From Gimesia maris (GTDB lineage: Bacteria > Planctomycetota > Planctomycetia > Planctomycetales > Planctomycetaceae): 64,000 bases of DNA. The notes beneath the pieces are model-generated. The model saw nothing but the letters and a program-made list of their open reading frames with translations, did no database searches and had not been told where the DNA came from. The stretch lies in contig NZ_CP042910.1 in the NCBI RefSeq assembly GCF_008298035.1, forward strand, positions 3,487,001 to 3,551,000, written 5' to 3'. The position numbers and the translations under genes are program-made. Of the stretch, positions 52,169-61,415 are shown piece after piece (the stretch's first letter is position 1; the number at the start of each line of letters is the position of its first letter).

Positions 52169-53046
52169 GGGGTCGCCTCCTGTTTCTGCGGAGGAGCGTC
52201 GGGCAGGGATTCTGGTTTCTGATATTTTTTCAAACGGACGTTGAAGGACGGTTGATAATCAGGCCCATACTGACTTCGCATGAACTCTAACCAGCGAGTG
52301 TCTTCCAGTAAGCGATCATTTTCCAGATAATCTTTCCCCTCATAGTATTCCAGAATGTAGTCAGGAGAAATCTGTTCCAGATAATCCGTGTCGAGATCGG
52401 ACAGTCGATACGCTTTCAACTGTCGTTGCTGAAACTCTTTCGGGAGGACAAATTCGCTTTCCGGATGCAGAGGATGAAACAGCTTTCGCGGCAGCAGATA
52501 GTATGACAGGAAAAACAGTTTCTGGTCACTCAGCACCAGAATGCGGGTGTCGTCTTCCGTTGCTTCTTTCACAAAGCGAATCACATCCCGGTTGGAATCG
52601 CTGATGTTAGGCATCATTTCGCTGCCGGCACGGAAGTGGTACCAGGGCCAGTCTTCAATCCGACGGCTGACACCGCCCGCAAAATGGACCAGACTCAGGA
52701 TGAACCAGCTGATTAACAGAACCCGAAACAGGTAGGTTCGCCCGAGTTGTTGCAGTGAGGTTAACTGTTTCAAAGTCTGCCAGCTATGAGTAGCCAGTTG
52801 GACCACGCGCGGGTAAAAAATAAAACCTGCGATGGTCAGGATTGCCAGCAGTGGCAGCAGAATTCGCAAAAGCACCGTTAATGCCTGACCCTGTTCATGG
52901 GCGGCAAACTGGGAATATTGATCCGGGTTTGCCCGTTCAATCATCCAGGTCTGAAAATATTCCACCGGCATCAACCAGACATAAACCGTGCCGGGAACCG
53001 ATATCAATAACATCAGAATCAGGATCAATCGCACCAGACGGGACAT
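52165..53046 (-). CDS. Membrane protein linked to the GT39-like gene
   Basis: The 293-residue product has three membrane helices (about 5-25, 55-80 and 100-125), then a soluble C-terminal domain. That domain ('TEDDTRILVLSDQKLFFLSY', 'LPKEFQQRQLKAYRLSD') resembles the soluble tail found at the end of larger GT39-type proteins. The gene overlaps the downstream TTG by four bases. It may be the detached tail or a partner subunit of that transferase. I do not recognise a named family. The ribosome site of its own ATG is weak. Confidence 0.72.
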   Translation of the reverse strand: MSRLVRLILILMLLISVPGTVYVWLMPVEYFQTWMIERANPDQYSQFAAHEQGQALTVLLRILLPLLAILTIAGFIFYPRVVQLATHSWQTLKQLTSLQQLGRTYLFRVLLISWFILSLVHFAGGVSRRIEDWPWYHFRAGSEMMPNISDSNRDVIRFVKEATEDDTRILVLSDQKLFFLSYYLLPRKLFHPLHPESEFVLPKEFQQRQLKAYRLSDLDTDYLEQISPDYILEYYEGKDYLENDRLLEDTRWLEFMRSQYGPDYQPSFNVRLKKYQKPESLPDAPPQKQEATP

Positions 53047-53348
53047 GCAGCAGTCTCTAGAGCAAGTACTTTACCGGTTATGGCGAGGACGTTGAAAAGC
53101 AAATCCCGAGTCTATGACTCAAGTCGACGATTGTCAAGAAGCGGGAGAAGACATGGCAAACACCAGTGGGAACGATTTGTTCTACCAGATTGAATTCCAG
53201 AAAGACGTCAAATATCAGGGGACGGGTTTTGGCTGACATGTTACACTATTCTGCATTGTGAATGCTTTTATCAGAGCTAAGTAGATGAAAAAGCAGGATA
53301 CCCTCTACATCGATCACGGAATTATTTCCAGTTATTGAGATTCTATTT
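53047..53348. other. Divergent intergenic region
   Basis: These 302 bases separate two divergent membrane-glycosyltransferase units. I see no clear regulatory motif or small gene. Confidence 0.45.
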
Positions 53349-55217
53349 GTGCGTACGCAAATCAGCAAAGAAAAATCCTTGAAAACGAAAGGCTGGAATT
53401 TCCTGATCTGGGGGACTCCCCTGCTCTTTGCAGCAGTGATTCTCGCTCAGACGACCGCGTTTCGGTCTTCCAAGAGCCCAACCTATGATGAAACCTATTT
53501 CCTGGGCACCGCTTTAGCCACGGTTCAACAGGGATCACTGGATGAACGGATCAGCGGCGCGGGGGTGGCGCCTGTGCCGATTCTACTCAACTATCTGCCG
53601 GTCGCGTGGCGGTCTGGTGGCGGTACCCGCAGCGATCTCTGGCAGGGGGAAGTCACCGATCCTCGGTTGATCAACCAGGCCCGATTTCTGACCGCACTCC
53701 TGATTGGTGTTCCGATCATGCTGCTGATCTACTGCTGGCTTTATCTGCGTCGAGGTTATGCCGCGGGATTCCTGGGAGCAGCTTTAGTCACCTTTTCTCC
53801 CACGATGATTGCGCACTTCTCACTGGCCACTACGGATGCCTGTTTCACATTGACTGCTTTGATTGCGTTAGCTGTATTAACCCGCTACTGGAAAATTCCG
53901 ACGACGCGAAATCTCTGCTGGCTGTCACTGGCTGTTTCTCTCGCGATTTCTACCAAGTATTCAGGAATCTTTCTGTTGCCCTGTACGCTGATCGTGATGA
54001 CGTTAACTGGCTTAATGCGGCAGGTGCCAATAACCAGGAATGTCATCTGGCCTCTTATGAAGCAGGTGGGATGGGGGTTCACTCTGTTCCTGGTTCTGCT
54101 GATTCCCCTGACCTGGGCATTTCATTTATTCAGCTTTACAGGACCTTTGAAAACCGTTTCCTATGAAGAAACCCCCGACTACTCTGCCTGGGTGCGTGTG
54201 CTGGGACGAGGGCCTGTCGCGCAGCAGATTATGGAAGTTTCACACAGCACATTAAAACGCCCTGCACCTTTTGCCGGCGTTCTATTCCAGTTTCTGCATA
54301 ATGCGGGAGGCCATGATGCTTACCTGATGGGCGCGGTTTCTGAACATGGATGGTGGTATTACTTCCCCGTCGCCTGGAGCCTGAAGAGTACTCCCGTGGA
54401 ATTGCTGTTCACGTTACTCGCATTCTGCTTAGCCTTCTGTCTGCTGTTTGAGACCTGGCAATCAGTCCGCTATCGCCGTGCTTCAATGCCGACGGTAGAC
54501 CAGAACCGAATCGGACTGGATGCAGATTCAGAACCGACCAGCCATGCGCCGCTGATCTGGTTGCTGGCAATGGTTGTCCTGTTTGGAATGGCATTGACCA
54601 GTCGGTTGAATCTGGGACAGCGTTATCTACTCACTCTGTATCCGCTCATGTTTCTGTTTACGATCGATCAGATTTGGCGCTGGTTTCAGTTTCGTGCCTG
54701 GTTGCTCTACGCCTTCGGCTGTTTATGTATCTGCTTTCAGTTTCTCTCAATTACTTCTGTGCAACCGAATTACCTGTCCTACTTTAATGACAGTATCGGC
54801 GGACCCGCTGGCGGCCGATTCTATCTGCTCGATTCCAATCTGGACTGGGGACAGGATCTGCCTGCGTTGAAGACTGCTCTGGAACAGCTTCCGTCAGAGA
54901 ATCGTGACCGGACTCTTCTCTATTATTTTGGGACCGGAGATCCTCAAGCGTACGGAATTTCTACCTTCAATCTCAAGCAGAACCTGCCTGAGAATCTGGA
55001 TGATTGGAAATATCTGGCTTTGTCAGCAAATTATCTGCAGGGACTTTATACAGAGGCAAAAGATCCGTTTGCCGGTTTCCGAACCATCCAGCCTGTGGGA
55101 CAGGCTGGCTACACGATATACCTGTTTGATCTTGCGACACCCCAGGCCCGTGAAGCAGTGCGGCATGCGGTTGATATCTTGCGGGAAATGCAGAAGCAGG
55201 AACAGGCATCCGAGTGA
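53349..55217 (+). CDS. GT39/PMT-like membrane glycosyltransferase
   Basis: The 622-residue product has about ten to twelve membrane segments and an outer C-terminal domain. The first outer loop contains 'SPTYDETYFLGTALATVQQG' with the Asp-Glu pair of PMT-type enzymes, and later 'RLNLGQRYLLTLYPLMFLF' resembles the conserved arginine-rich turn. 'DSNLDWGQDLPALKTALEQL' in the tail is typical of planctomycete relatives. The start is GTG with a weak ribosome site. It is divergent from the pair at 50735-53046. The acceptor is unknown. Confidence 0.85.
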   Translation: MRTQISKEKSLKTKGWNFLIWGTPLLFAAVILAQTTAFRSSKSPTYDETYFLGTALATVQQGSLDERISGAGVAPVPILLNYLPVAWRSGGGTRSDLWQGEVTDPRLINQARFLTALLIGVPIMLLIYCWLYLRRGYAAGFLGAALVTFSPTMIAHFSLATTDACFTLTALIALAVLTRYWKIPTTRNLCWLSLAVSLAISTKYSGIFLLPCTLIVMTLTGLMRQVPITRNVIWPLMKQVGWGFTLFLVLLIPLTWAFHLFSFTGPLKTVSYEETPDYSAWVRVLGRGPVAQQIMEVSHSTLKRPAPFAGVLFQFLHNAGGHDAYLMGAVSEHGWWYYFPVAWSLKSTPVELLFTLLAFCLAFCLLFETWQSVRYRRASMPTVDQNRIGLDADSEPTSHAPLIWLLAMVVLFGMALTSRLNLGQRYLLTLYPLMFLFTIDQIWRWFQFRAWLLYAFGCLCICFQFLSITSVQPNYLSYFNDSIGGPAGGRFYLLDSNLDWGQDLPALKTALEQLPSENRDRTLLYYFGTGDPQAYGISTFNLKQNLPENLDDWKYLALSANYLQGLYTEAKDPFAGFRTIQPVGQAGYTIYLFDLATPQAREAVRHAVDILREMQKQEQASE

Positions 55218-55351
55218 TTACCAACATATTCCAGCGCCTGAACCCCGGCTTCAGGTGTGGCGAGGGCTGATCTCCTATGATACAATATCAGCCTCAAGCG
55301 ATGCGGTAGAGTGTGATTATTCCTGTCTGAAGTATCAACTCGGAGACTGCT

Positions 55352-58300
55352 GTGAAGAAACTGCGAAAGAAGAGTCAGGTATTCTGGACTGGCATGTTGC
55401 TCCTGCTGCTGTACCCCGTCAGCTCACTGCCTGCCAGGGAAATCGATTTCAACCGTGATGTGCGTCCCATTCTCTCAGATCTTTGCTTTCAGTGTCATGG
55501 CCCCGATTCCTCTCAACGCAAAGCTGACCTGCGCCTTGATCAGCAGGTTGGTTTATTGGGAAACTCAGATGTACCGGCTGTTGTGATTCCTGGGAAATCG
55601 GATGAAAGTGAACTGTTCTCGCGTCTGATAACTAGCGACCCTGATTTGCAGATGCCCCCTGCCTCGTCCGAAAAACAGATTACCAGAGACCAGATTGCCA
55701 CCATTCAACAGTGGATCAATGAAGGGGCGCGCTGGCAGAAACACTGGGCATTTATCCCGCCGGTTAGACCAGAAATTCCTGCCGTCAAATTGAAAGGCTG
55801 GGTGCAAAACCCGATTGATGCATTCGTTCTGGCACGTCTGGAACAGGAAGGCCTCGCTCCTGCTCCCCAGGCAGATCGTTCGACTTTAATTCGTCGACTG
55901 AGTCTCGATTTGACCGGCTTGCCACCCACGCTGGCGGAACAGGACGCGTTTTTTCAGGATCACTCTCCGGCTGCTTATCAGGCTCAGGTGCAGCGGTTAT
56001 TAAGTTCTCCCCATTACGGCGAACGCATGGCGATGGAATGGCTGGACGCCGCCCGCTATGCGGATACAAGCGGTTATCAGACGGACGGCGAACGGCATAT
56101 GTGGCGCTGGCGTGAATGGGTGATTGATGCCTTCAACAGGAACAAGCCATTTAATGAATTCACCATCGAACAACTGGCCGGTGATCTGCTCCCCGAACCA
56201 ACCCTTAATCAAAAAATTGCCACCGGTTTCAATCGCAATCATCGCTCGAATTCTGAAGGCGGTATCATCTTTGAAGAGTATCTGCTGGAGTACGCCGTCG
56301 ATCGAGTGGAAACGACGGGAACGGTCTGGCTGGGACTTACCGTTGGTTGTGCCCGCTGTCACGAACACAAATATGATCCGATTTCTCAGAAAGAATTCTA
56401 CCAGCTGATTGCCTTTTTTAATAATATTCCCGAGCGTGGTCGCGCAATCAAATATGGCAATGCAATCCCGTTTGTCAAAGCTCCCACTCAAACGCAGCAG
56501 CAGAAGCTGAAAGAGCTGGACCAGGAAATACAGGAGTTGGAGCAGACGTTAACAGCGGCGGTACCAGAACTGAAGCAGCTCCAGAATTCATGGGAGCAAC
56601 AACAGCCTGCCGCCAACCTCAAGTTATCATTTCCCGAGAAACACCTGGCTTATCACATCAGTTTTGATGGCGAGATCAAGCTTCAGGTCATTGGTAAACA
56701 GGCAGCGGATTTTTATGCAGCAAAGACAAACGCTTCCAGCGATCTGACCAGCGAAAAGCAGGCTGCAGATTCAATACCTCCGGAATTTAAACCGGGGATC
56801 GAAGGTCAGGCACTGACTTTCAATGGTCAGCAGCAATATGGGACAATGCAGAAGCCGGTTTTAAGCGACAAAGATCCTTTCTCACTCGTCTTCTGGGTGA
56901 AACCAGACCAGCGCTCCGGCACACTGCTGGCGTCACTGACACCCGCTCAGGAAGAAAGTGGTTTTCAGATTGCTTTAGATGAAGGATATCTGAAAATCAA
57001 TATGGGCCCCCGTTGGCTGGATGATGCGATTCGCCTGCGGTCAACGCGAAAATTGAGTCAGAACCGCTGGTCGCAGATCGTATTGACCTACGCCGGCAAT
57101 TCTCAGGCTGAGGACTTTCAACTGTATGTCAACGGGGTTCTCTGGGACCTTGAAGTTCAGTTGAATATTCTCACTGGAGGATTTTCTTTTCCCTCACCGA
57201 TTCACTTTGGTGCAGAACACGATCACGATTATTTCGAGGGAATGCTGGACGATCTGAAAATCTATCGGACGCGCCTTTCACAGGAATGGGTGACGTTGAA
57301 TCTCGTCAGGGAACCTGTACAGCAGCTGCTGCAGATTCCTGCTAAAGATCGTTCCCCTGCAGAGCATTTAAAGATACAACGCTACTTTCTGGCTTTTCAG
57401 GCCCCGGCCGTCTATCGCACTGCTTTTCTCAATCTGCAGGCACTCAAAGAAGATCGCGAGTCGTATTTTCGCAGCCTGCCCACCAGTATGGTCATGCAGG
57501 ATCGAAAGCAACCTCAACCGACGTTCGTGCTGATGCGGGGAGAATACGATAAGCCGGGCGAACAGGTTTCGCCTGACATCCCCTCCAGCCTGGGAGCATT
57601 TTCCGATCATCAACCACGCAATCGGCTGGGATTGGCCCGCTGGCTTGTGGATCCACAAAACCCGTTAACCGCGCGAGTGATCGTTAACCGTTACTGGCAG
57701 ATGTACTTCGGGAATGGTCTGGTGAAAACCACCGAAGATTTCGGTTCACAGGGATCGTGGCCCACACATCCCGAACTGCTCGACTGGCTGGCGACGGAAT
57801 TCATTCGTTCCGGCTGGGACGTCAAGTATCTGCAGCAGTTAATTGTCACTTCCGCCACCTATCAGCAGTCATCGCATGTGACAGCAGAAAAACAACAGGT
57901 TGACCCGGAAAACCAGCTGCTGGCCCGTGCTTCGCGGCTTCGCCTGCCAGCTGAACTGATTCGAGATCAGGCCTTGTTTACATCCGGTCTGTTGAATGTG
58001 GAAATCGGAGGGCCTTCCGTAAAACCATATCAGCCTGCAGGTGTCTGGAAAGAAATCGCCAGTCAGCAGTATGAGCCAGATACCGGAAAAGATCTGTACC
58101 GTCGCAGCATGTACACATTTTGGAAACGCACAGTCACTCCCCCCGCGATGGCCACATTCGATGCCCCTTCGCGCGAAACCTGTATTGTCAAACGTCCGCG
58201 AACCAATACACCTCTGCAGGCGCTGGCCCTGTTGAATGATATTACCTATGTCGAAGCCGCCCGCAAGCTGGCAGAACGCATGCTTGAGCAACGTGAATCA

Positions 58301-58555
58301 TCTGCTACCGCGCGTATCCAGTACGCCATGCGCCTGGTCCTCGCCCGCGAAGCCAATGAGCGTGAATTACCACTGTTGTTGAACGCTCTGAAACGCAATC
58401 AGAAACGCTTTGAGAAAGATCCCCAGGCGGCGCAGCAACTCATCTCAGTCGGCGAGTCACGCCAGAAAAAACAACATGACGCAGCAGAACTCGCTGCCTG
58501 TACCATCGTCGCCAGTCTGATTCTCAACCTTGATGAATCGATTAACCGGGAATAG
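55352..58555 (+). CDS. PSD1 and c-heme domain protein with LamG insert (DUF1549/DUF1553)
   Basis: The 1067-residue exported protein has a signal peptide, then a planctomycete cytochrome c domain (PSC1) with the heme site 'LCFQCHGPDSSQRKADLRLD'. DUF1549 (about 150-360, with 'LTVGCARCHEHKYDPIS') comes next, then a coiled coil and a LamG-like domain (about 480-640, 'LVFWVKPDQRSGTLLASL'). DUF1553 follows (about 770-1010, 'RVIVNRYWQMYFGNGLVKTT'). The GTG start follows GGAGA. Three bases separate it from the DUF1501 gene, its usual partner. It probably acts in the periplasm; the reaction is not known. Confidence 0.94.
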   Translation: MKKLRKKSQVFWTGMLLLLLYPVSSLPAREIDFNRDVRPILSDLCFQCHGPDSSQRKADLRLDQQVGLLGNSDVPAVVIPGKSDESELFSRLITSDPDLQMPPASSEKQITRDQIATIQQWINEGARWQKHWAFIPPVRPEIPAVKLKGWVQNPIDAFVLARLEQEGLAPAPQADRSTLIRRLSLDLTGLPPTLAEQDAFFQDHSPAAYQAQVQRLLSSPHYGERMAMEWLDAARYADTSGYQTDGERHMWRWREWVIDAFNRNKPFNEFTIEQLAGDLLPEPTLNQKIATGFNRNHRSNSEGGIIFEEYLLEYAVDRVETTGTVWLGLTVGCARCHEHKYDPISQKEFYQLIAFFNNIPERGRAIKYGNAIPFVKAPTQTQQQKLKELDQEIQELEQTLTAAVPELKQLQNSWEQQQPAANLKLSFPEKHLAYHISFDGEIKLQVIGKQAADFYAAKTNASSDLTSEKQAADSIPPEFKPGIEGQALTFNGQQQYGTMQKPVLSDKDPFSLVFWVKPDQRSGTLLASLTPAQEESGFQIALDEGYLKINMGPRWLDDAIRLRSTRKLSQNRWSQIVLTYAGNSQAEDFQLYVNGVLWDLEVQLNILTGGFSFPSPIHFGAEHDHDYFEGMLDDLKIYRTRLSQEWVTLNLVREPVQQLLQIPAKDRSPAEHLKIQRYFLAFQAPAVYRTAFLNLQALKEDRESYFRSLPTSMVMQDRKQPQPTFVLMRGEYDKPGEQVSPDIPSSLGAFSDHQPRNRLGLARWLVDPQNPLTARVIVNRYWQMYFGNGLVKTTEDFGSQGSWPTHPELLDWLATEFIRSGWDVKYLQQLIVTSATYQQSSHVTAEKQQVDPENQLLARASRLRLPAELIRDQALFTSGLLNVEIGGPSVKPYQPAGVWKEIASQQYEPDTGKDLYRRSMYTFWKRTVTPPAMATFDAPSRETCIVKRPRTNTPLQALALLNDITYVEAARKLAERMLEQRESSATARIQYAMRLVLAREANERELPLLLNALKRNQKRFEKDPQAAQQLISVGESRQKKQHDAAELAACTIVASLILNLDESINRE

Positions 58556-58558
58556 CTC

Positions 58559-59995
58559 ATGCAGAACTTCACAAACGAATTGACACTGACCCTCAATCGG
58601 CGTGCCTTTCTTCGCAGAAACACAGCCGGTATCGGTATGGCTGCACTCACCTCATTGCTGCAGGAATCGCAAGCCTCAGAAAAACCGTCTACGCCCACCG
58701 GTGGCCTGCACTTTCCCGCTAAAGCTAAACGGATCATCTATCTCAGTCAGTCAGGGGCTCCCTCGCAACTGGATCTGTTCGATTATAAACCGGGACTCAA
58801 GAAGTTTCATAAAACCGAACTTCCCGATTCCATCCGCCGCGGACAGCGACTGACCGGTATGACCTCTGGCCAGAAAAGTTTTCCCATCGCTGCCTCGATG
58901 TATCAGTTCGCCCGGCACGGGGAAAGCGGAACGTGGATGAGCGAACTTCTGCCACATACTGCAAAAATTGCCGATGAACTCTGCGTCGTCAAATCCCTGT
59001 ATACCGAAGCCATCAATCACGATCCTGCGATCACTTTTCTGCAGACCGGCAGCATCCAGGCCGGCCGCCCCAGTATGGGCAGCTGGATCTCTTACGGCCT
59101 GGGTAGCGAAAACAGAGATCTTCCGACATTTGTGGCACTTACTTCGGGAGCCGGCGGTCAGCCGCTCTACGACCGTCTGTGGGGCAGCGGCTTTCTGCCG
59201 ACGCGGCATCAGGGAGTCAAGTTCCGTCGCTCCAGCGATCCGGTCCTCTTCCTTTCCAATCCGCCCGGCATTGATCAACAGACTCGTCGAGACATGCTCG
59301 ATGACCTGGGCGAGCTCAATCGACTTTCGCTGCAGCAGAAAGGAGATCCCGAAATTGCCACTCGCATCTCGCAGTACGAACTTGCGTTTCGTATGCAGAC
59401 TTCCATCCCCGAACTGGCGGATCTGTCAGAGGAGACTTCCGCAACATTTGAATTATACGGCGAACAGGCGAAACAGCCGGGCACCTATGCCGCCAACTGT
59501 CTGTTAGCCCGACGTCTGGCAGAACGAGGCGTCCGCTTCATTCAACTCTATCATCGAGGCTGGGACCATCATCTCAACCTGCCCACAAAAATCAGGCAGC
59601 TCACGGAGGAAACCGATCAGGCGACGGCCGCCCTGATTCTCGATCTGAAACAGCGGGGCATGCTGGATGACACACTCGTTGTCTGGGCGGGTGAATTTGG
59701 TCGCACCGTCTATTGTCAGGGAACATTGACGGCCACCAATTACGGTCGTGATCATCATCCCCGTTGCTTCACCGTCTGGGCAGCCGGAGGCGGAATGAAA
59801 CCGGGCATGACATTCGGTCAGACCGATGACTTCAGTTATAACATCACTGAAAACCCCCTGCCCGTGCATGATCTGAATGCCACAATTCTGCACTGCCTGG
59901 GCATCGATCATAAAAAGTTGACTTACAAATTCCAGGGGCGGGATTACCGTCTGACTGACGTGCATGGAAATGTTATACAGCAATTGTTGAGTTAA
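58559..59995 (+). CDS. DUF1501 protein, partner of the PSD1 protein
   Basis: The 478-residue product has a Tat-like signal (NRRAFLRRNTAGIGMAALTS) and the DUF1501 motifs 'IYLSQSGAPSQLDLFDYKPG', 'WDHHLNLPTKIRQL' and 'LVVWAGEFGRTVYCQG' with the downstream 'YGRDHHPRCFTVWAAGGGMK'. The start lies three bases after the PSD1 stop, so both are co-translated, the standard arrangement in planctomycetes. The pair is thought to act in the cell envelope on sulfated or other polymers, though no activity has been shown. It differs clearly from the solitary copy at 3447-4787. Confidence 0.95.
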   Translation: MQNFTNELTLTLNRRAFLRRNTAGIGMAALTSLLQESQASEKPSTPTGGLHFPAKAKRIIYLSQSGAPSQLDLFDYKPGLKKFHKTELPDSIRRGQRLTGMTSGQKSFPIAASMYQFARHGESGTWMSELLPHTAKIADELCVVKSLYTEAINHDPAITFLQTGSIQAGRPSMGSWISYGLGSENRDLPTFVALTSGAGGQPLYDRLWGSGFLPTRHQGVKFRRSSDPVLFLSNPPGIDQQTRRDMLDDLGELNRLSLQQKGDPEIATRISQYELAFRMQTSIPELADLSEETSATFELYGEQAKQPGTYAANCLLARRLAERGVRFIQLYHRGWDHHLNLPTKIRQLTEETDQATAALILDLKQRGMLDDTLVVWAGEFGRTVYCQGTLTATNYGRDHHPRCFTVWAAGGGMKPGMTFGQTDDFSYNITENPLPVHDLNATILHCLGIDHKKLTYKFQGRDYRLTDVHGNVIQQLLS

Positions 59996-60280
59996 TCTCC
60001 TTCGAGAGAATATCTCTTTGGGATATCGCATCTCTTGTTCTGTGATATCTGGTCCAGTTCCCCCCTCCCTGAAAGCAGCCTGATCTCGCCTTCAGGATCA
60101 GTTAAACCAAAGTCTGCTTTACAGTATTGTCGCAGTTGAGGTAATATCCCGTTGGGTGCCCGTTTCCTGGAAACTCCAGGGAACTTTCAAAGCACGCAGT
60201 TCGTCCTGCTGATAGAACGTCGACAATCTGATGTCATGCAGGCTGTTTTTCATGGAAATCAGAAACAGGGAGTACTTCCA

Positions 60281-60655
60281 ATGCAACGCTGGTCTTTTCC
60301 ACTGATGGTAATCCTGTCGCTCTGCTGTCTGTTTGTCAGCAATCTGCAAAGTGCCGTGGAAGCAGAGAAGCCCCTTTCAGAATCTGACTCCGATATTAAA
60401 GAAATGCTGACAAGAATCGAACAGCTGGAACAACGCGTCAGGGAACTGGAGCAAAAACCAGCGCTCGTACCTGTTCCTGGAACAACGCTGACCTCTCCAC
60501 CTCGCCTGCTTCTGACTCCGCCTGGTGCCGCAAAAGTGATCCCGGCTTTGCCGCAGCAACCCACGCATCCCCAAAACTGGAAACGCAACCAGATCAATGG
60601 GATCGATTATTATATCGTTCCGCTGAGCCAGTCCGATCGAACCCCAGTCCGCTGA
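60281..60655 (+). CDS. Small exported coiled-coil protein
   Basis: The 124-residue product has a signal peptide (RWSFPLMVILSLCCLFVSNL), a short coiled coil ('IKEMLTRIEQLEQRVRELEQ', about 40-60) and a Pro-rich tail that ends in 'INGIDYYIVPLSQ'. I see no named domain. The ATG is preceded by AGGGAG at nine bases. The upstream in-frame extension to 60152 has no coding character. The coiled coil suggests an oligomeric envelope protein. Confidence 0.7.
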   Translation: MQRWSFPLMVILSLCCLFVSNLQSAVEAEKPLSESDSDIKEMLTRIEQLEQRVRELEQKPALVPVPGTTLTSPPRLLLTPPGAAKVIPALPQQPTHPQNWKRNQINGIDYYIVPLSQSDRTPVR

Positions 60656-60702
60656 ATTGGATTATCGGAATCTGGTATTGAAGTTTGCTGGATAATGCCT
60701 CA

Positions 60703-60951
60703 ATGAAATCACGCTATCCGTTTCTCACTACATTGGTGGTGTTGATTATTTTATTTGGGTCTTTCGCCGGGTCCGGTAGTTATGCCTGGATCTACTTACA
60801 CGCCGATCAATATCCTACACCGGCAGATTTAGCGAATCGGCTCGCCGGGGCGCAGCGGATAGAATATATTTCCCAATGGTGCCTCGCTATTGGCTTCATC
60901 GGTCTGGCGCTGCTGATCATTGTTGACAAATGTTTGCGAAAAGATCGCTGA
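60703..60951 (+). CDS. Small membrane protein of unknown function
   Basis: This 82-residue protein has two membrane helices ('FLTTLVVLIILFGSFAGSGS' and 'QWCLAIGFIGLALLIIVDKC') joined by a polar loop of about 30 residues, and a positive C-terminus. No domain is known to me. The ATG is used here instead of a TTG six codons upstream. It sits 47 bases after the small exported protein and could be co-transcribed with it. Confidence 0.6.
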   Translation: MKSRYPFLTTLVVLIILFGSFAGSGSYAWIYLHADQYPTPADLANRLAGAQRIEYISQWCLAIGFIGLALLIIVDKCLRKDR

Positions 60952-61053
60952 CATTATTCATCAGCTGGCTTGAGCATTCGCGGCTCTCTCATTACAGTCA
61001 AGCCGTCCTTTTGAGAGACCTCTTATTTCCGCTTTCCAACAGAATATGCTTCC

Positions 61054-61386
61054 ATGGATCCGACTCCGATTGAACTCAAAAAACTCGAAGGCGAAAACGC
61101 CCTGCTCATCGGCTGGGATGACGGTCAGCGCAGACGCTATACTTACGGAGAACTCCGCAAAGCCTGTCCCTGCGTCACCTGTCGTAACGAAAAAAAACAG
61201 GCGGCCGCCGACCCGGTTAAACTCCCGATCCTCACCCCCCTCGAAGCCCGGCCCGTCCAGGTCGACAAGATGAGCCTCGCCGGCAATTACGCCTACCGCA
61301 TCACCTTCAGCGACGGCCACAACACCGGGCTGTTTACCTTCGAACACCTCCGCGAACTGGGTGAAATCGTCGATTCGATCGAATGA
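61054..61386 (+). CDS. DUF971 domain protein
   Basis: The 110-residue product is a single DUF971 domain, found at the N-terminus of gamma-butyrobetaine hydroxylase and as a free protein in bacteria. Motifs are 'PIELKKLEGENALLIGWDDG', 'RKACPCVTCRNE' with three zinc-type Cys, and 'YRITFSDGHNTGLFTFEHL'. Bacterial members have been linked to iron-sulfur cluster work, but this is not settled. No ribosome site is visible. It ends 29 bases from the convergent double-DUF1559 gene. Confidence 0.9.
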   Translation: MDPTPIELKKLEGENALLIGWDDGQRRRYTYGELRKACPCVTCRNEKKQAAADPVKLPILTPLEARPVQVDKMSLAGNYAYRITFSDGHNTGLFTFEHLRELGEIVDSIE

Positions 61387-61415
61387 ACTTAGTTCAGCTT
61401 TCCTGTACAATTCAC

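Noticed and set aside
55235..55257. Terminator after the glycosyltransferase at 53349
   Set aside because: An 8-bp stem with a GU pair is present, but the following bases are GC-rich without T-run.
60152..60280. N-terminal extension of the small exported coiled-coil protein
   Set aside because: It would bury the signal peptide inside the protein, and AGGGAG is placed correctly for ATG 60281.
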